Positions 61,701 to 64,000 of a DNA stretch of 64,000 bases are shown in pieces. The notes beneath the pieces are model-generated. The model saw nothing but the letters and a program-made list of their open reading frames with translations, did not search any database and was not told the origin of the DNA. The position numbers and the translations under genes were made by a program. Source of the DNA: Armatimonas rosea (GTDB lineage: Bacteria > Armatimonadota > Armatimonadia > Armatimonadales > Armatimonadaceae); assembly GCF_014202505.1 (NCBI RefSeq), contig NZ_JACHGW010000001.1, positions 1-64,000 of the forward strand, written 5' to 3'. How positions within the stretch are numbered: the first letter of the stretch is position 1; every line of letters starts with the position of its first letter.

Positions 61701-62053
61701 CCGATGGCGAGGCCTTCGCAGAGGGCTTCAAGCGGCTTGGGCTCGGAAAAGTGATCGGCACCCGCACCTGGGGCGGCGAGGTCTGGCTGACATCGTCCAA
61801 TACCCTCGTGGACCGGGGAATCGCCACCGCCGCCGAGTTTGGTGTCTTCGGCCCCGAGGGCAACTGGCTGATCGAGGGCCACGGAGTCGAGCCGGATATC
61901 GTGGTGGACAACCTCCCCCGCGCCACCTACGACGGCAAAGACGCCCAGCTCGACGCGGCGATCCAGCACTTGCTCAAGGAGCTGGCGAAGAACCCGGTTC
62001 CCAAGATCAAGGTGCCACCGTACCCGGATAAATCGTTTCCGAAAAGAAGATAG
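58790..62053 (+). CDS. Tricorn protease homologue (S41 family)
   Basis: The 1087-residue protein has a signal peptide (about 1-21), two WD40/PD40-type propellers (about 30-540), a Lys/Glu linker (about 545-570) and the C1 domain (DEAWRLHRDYFYDPKLHNVDW). A PDZ domain (about 760-860) and the C2 peptidase domain (870-1050) follow, with nucleophile S971 in STASDGEAF. The His of the tricorn Ser-His pair is kept (SVLHTFVYGG) but the Ser is Leu. Tricorn degrades peptides into small pieces. TATATT (58778-58783) is 6 nt upstream of the start. Confidence 0.92.
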   Translation: MIIPAPFFLATLALSQPMQAAPRGYFRTPSLRGETVVFAAEGDLWRVAVGGGGATRLTTHPSEESNPALSPDGKWVAFSASYEGPDEVYVMPSTGGEPTRLTFGAGGTVAGWTKDGKILYATGKHSSLPSTQLVALDPNTKQRTRIPLAQASDGVYDDVGNLFFTRFDFQGSQTKRYQGGTAQNLWKLAPGATEAVALTADFKGTSRNPMVWKDRVYFLSDRDGIMNVWSMDTNGKSVKQVTHETGFDVQNPQLDTTTGKLIYQHGADLYVADAATGTSTKLGITLSSDFDQLRERWITRPLDWVTAAHLSPSGDKLVLTARGQVFVVPTGKTGRIVEATRKPGVRYREARFLPDGKGLVALSDESGEVELWKLPPTGEVTAPREQLTKDGQVLRWDTTPSPDGKWIAHTDKFNRLHLYDATAKTTKVIATSDDGGIGSVTFSPDSRYIAFSFPCANSFSQLRLYDIKTGKTTELTTDRYDCSDPAFSPDGKFLYFLSDRSFNSKVGSPWGPRQPEPFFENQTQVFALSLQPGNRSPFLPENELDAEKKAEEKKPEEKKPDEKKPEPGLPAIVTEGIATRLSLVPVPAGSYGNLKTDGKKLFLTANTDSGTHLMAIVIRSEDIKLDTLVTGIGSYELSADSKKLLVGQNNAYLVFDASGGPDPARSRVSLLDRWSFSLDPKEEWKQMYDEAWRLHRDYFYDPKLHNVDWPALREKYRPLAARIACRADLSDVLAQLMGELSVLHTFVYGGDQRGGTDSVGVATLGAEWEKDEAKGGWRITRLWRTDPDMPEKLGPLLKPGVEASEGDVIAQINGVPTLSLDDPAQLLRAQTNKQVRLKLFPGGDSSKARDVIVTAISGGQEWDLRYSDWEFTRRQAVEKAAPGKLGYVHLRAMGSGDIAQWEREFYPVFNRDGLIIDVRHNNGGNIDSWILEKLARKAWMFWKAPVGAPTWNMQYAFRGKVVVLCDESTASDGEAFAEGFKRLGLGKVIGTRTWGGEVWLTSSNTLVDRGIATAAEFGVFGPEGNWLIEGHGVEPDIVVDNLPRATYDGKDAQLDAAIQHLLKELAKNPVPKIKVPPYPDKSFPKRR

Positions 62054-62378
62054 CCATCTCCCTGCCGCTGAGACGGCTTCCCTCTTCCCCGATTTGCTCC
62101 TTCGTCGCGGGAAGAGGGACTTTTCATGAAAAAGGCTTAGAGGGGAGACCTTTTAAATCAAAAAACTGAGCTTTAATCTAAAAATCCGACCCTAGAATCT
62201 TTTCTCCAGAAAATAAATTATCTCTGGCAGTTTTAGCCCTAGGAACAGAGATTTAATTCTTAACGCCGAGTTTTTGTTTAAAACTCGGCGTTTTGATTCT
62301 TAATGCTGAGTCCCTCTTCCTAGCGAGGCACGAGCGACACAGGGAAGAGGGAAGCCGTCTCAGCGGCAGGGAGATGGC
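62053..62378. repeat. Palindromic repeat, family B copy 2, with AT-rich centre
   Basis: The 326-base element has perfect 37-bp terminal inverted repeats (62053-62089 and 62342-62378) and starts at the last base of the tricorn stop codon. Each end has a second hairpin (CCCTCTTCC/GGAAGAGGG). The centre (about 62100-62330) is AT-rich with no gene, has a GCCCTAGGAAC copy (62236-62246) and two direct ATTCTTAA[C/T]GC[C/T]GAG copies. It looks like a non-autonomous mobile element. It accounts for the whole gap between tricorn and acs. Confidence 0.9.
62262..62292. terminator. Bidirectional terminator inside the repeat
   Basis: A 13-bp perfect stem (AACGCCGAGTTTT 62262-62274 with AAAACTCGGCGTT 62280-62292) and a 5-base loop are followed by TTTTG on the right and AAAA-type sequence on the left. 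It would end both the tricorn and the acs transcripts. Confidence 0.8.
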
Positions 62379-62400
62379 GCGAAGCGGCGGGGGAGCTGCC

Positions 62401-64000
<1,600 letters not shown>

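Noticed and set aside
62053-62378. An insertion sequence
   Set aside because: It has perfect terminal inverted repeats but no transposase frame and no clear target duplication, so only a non-autonomous repeat is supported.

Overview
The window is a high-GC bacterial chromosome segment, most likely from the phylum Armatimonadota. The main clue is a pseudopilin-like gene (48962-49606) whose N-terminus has the segment TLIELLIVISII followed by LFPVFTQAR and a SNIRQCGMSLRMYMEDY block, a form I associate with that phylum. Supporting signs are large BTAD/NB-ARC regulators, HAF-repeat exported proteins, a bacterial tricorn protease and the futalosine menaquinone route. The phylum call is an inference from family style, not a phylogeny. 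No transposase, integrase, tRNA or CRISPR array was seen.

Layout. 1-343: a minus-strand promoter and boxA-like leader pointing off the left edge, probably an rRNA operon leader. 516-7929: housekeeping and metabolic genes (BI-1/YccA protein, Cof phosphatase, small membrane peptides, argH, a THUMP methyltransferase, a lone FecCD permease, ThuA). 8072-15052: envelope and unknown proteins around a SARP/NB-ARC regulator with an evident 11-bp tandem operator. 15095-25995: VanX-type peptidase, two c-di-GMP enzymes, penicillin acylase, L,D-transpeptidase, heparinase II/III and a flotillin operon. 26049-35253: a minus-strand group of ECF sigma factor, HAF protein, zinc-finger anti-sigma-like protein, TPR-CHAT protease and subtilisin, with a second HAF gene divergent. 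35274-43300: CDF transporter, DenD-like dehydrogenase, copper-amine-oxidase-N protein, DinB, and mqnE under a near-perfect Rex operator. 43297-50028: an AT-richer island with a second SARP/NB-ARC regulator diverging from a membrane thiol oxidoreductase, a ten-cysteine secreted protein, a pseudopilin and a four-helix membrane protein. 50073-64000: Gfo/Idh/MocA, the ATP-grasp/alpha-E/transglutaminase cassette, queG, PhyH, an amino acid:carrier protein ligase, tricorn and acs (cut by the right edge).

Three window-wide patterns stand out. First, many genes have a -10 hexamer (TANNNT, plus one CATAAT) only 6-9 nt before the start codon, with no Shine-Dalgarno sequence, so leaderless transcription looks common; this also decides several starts. 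Second, long palindromic repeats begin at or within about 5 nt of stop codons, in at least two sequence families, and one related palindrome is read in frame inside queG. Third, both SARP-type regulators sit beside 11-bp-periodic repeats ending 6 bp before a -10 box.

The best candidates for an undescribed system are the sigma/anti-sigma/TPR-CHAT/subtilisin group, which resembles the effector arm of the type III-E Craspase without any CRISPR genes, and the SARP-controlled oxidoreductase/cysteine-rich protein island, whose small protein resembles part of the methylamine dehydrogenase light chain.
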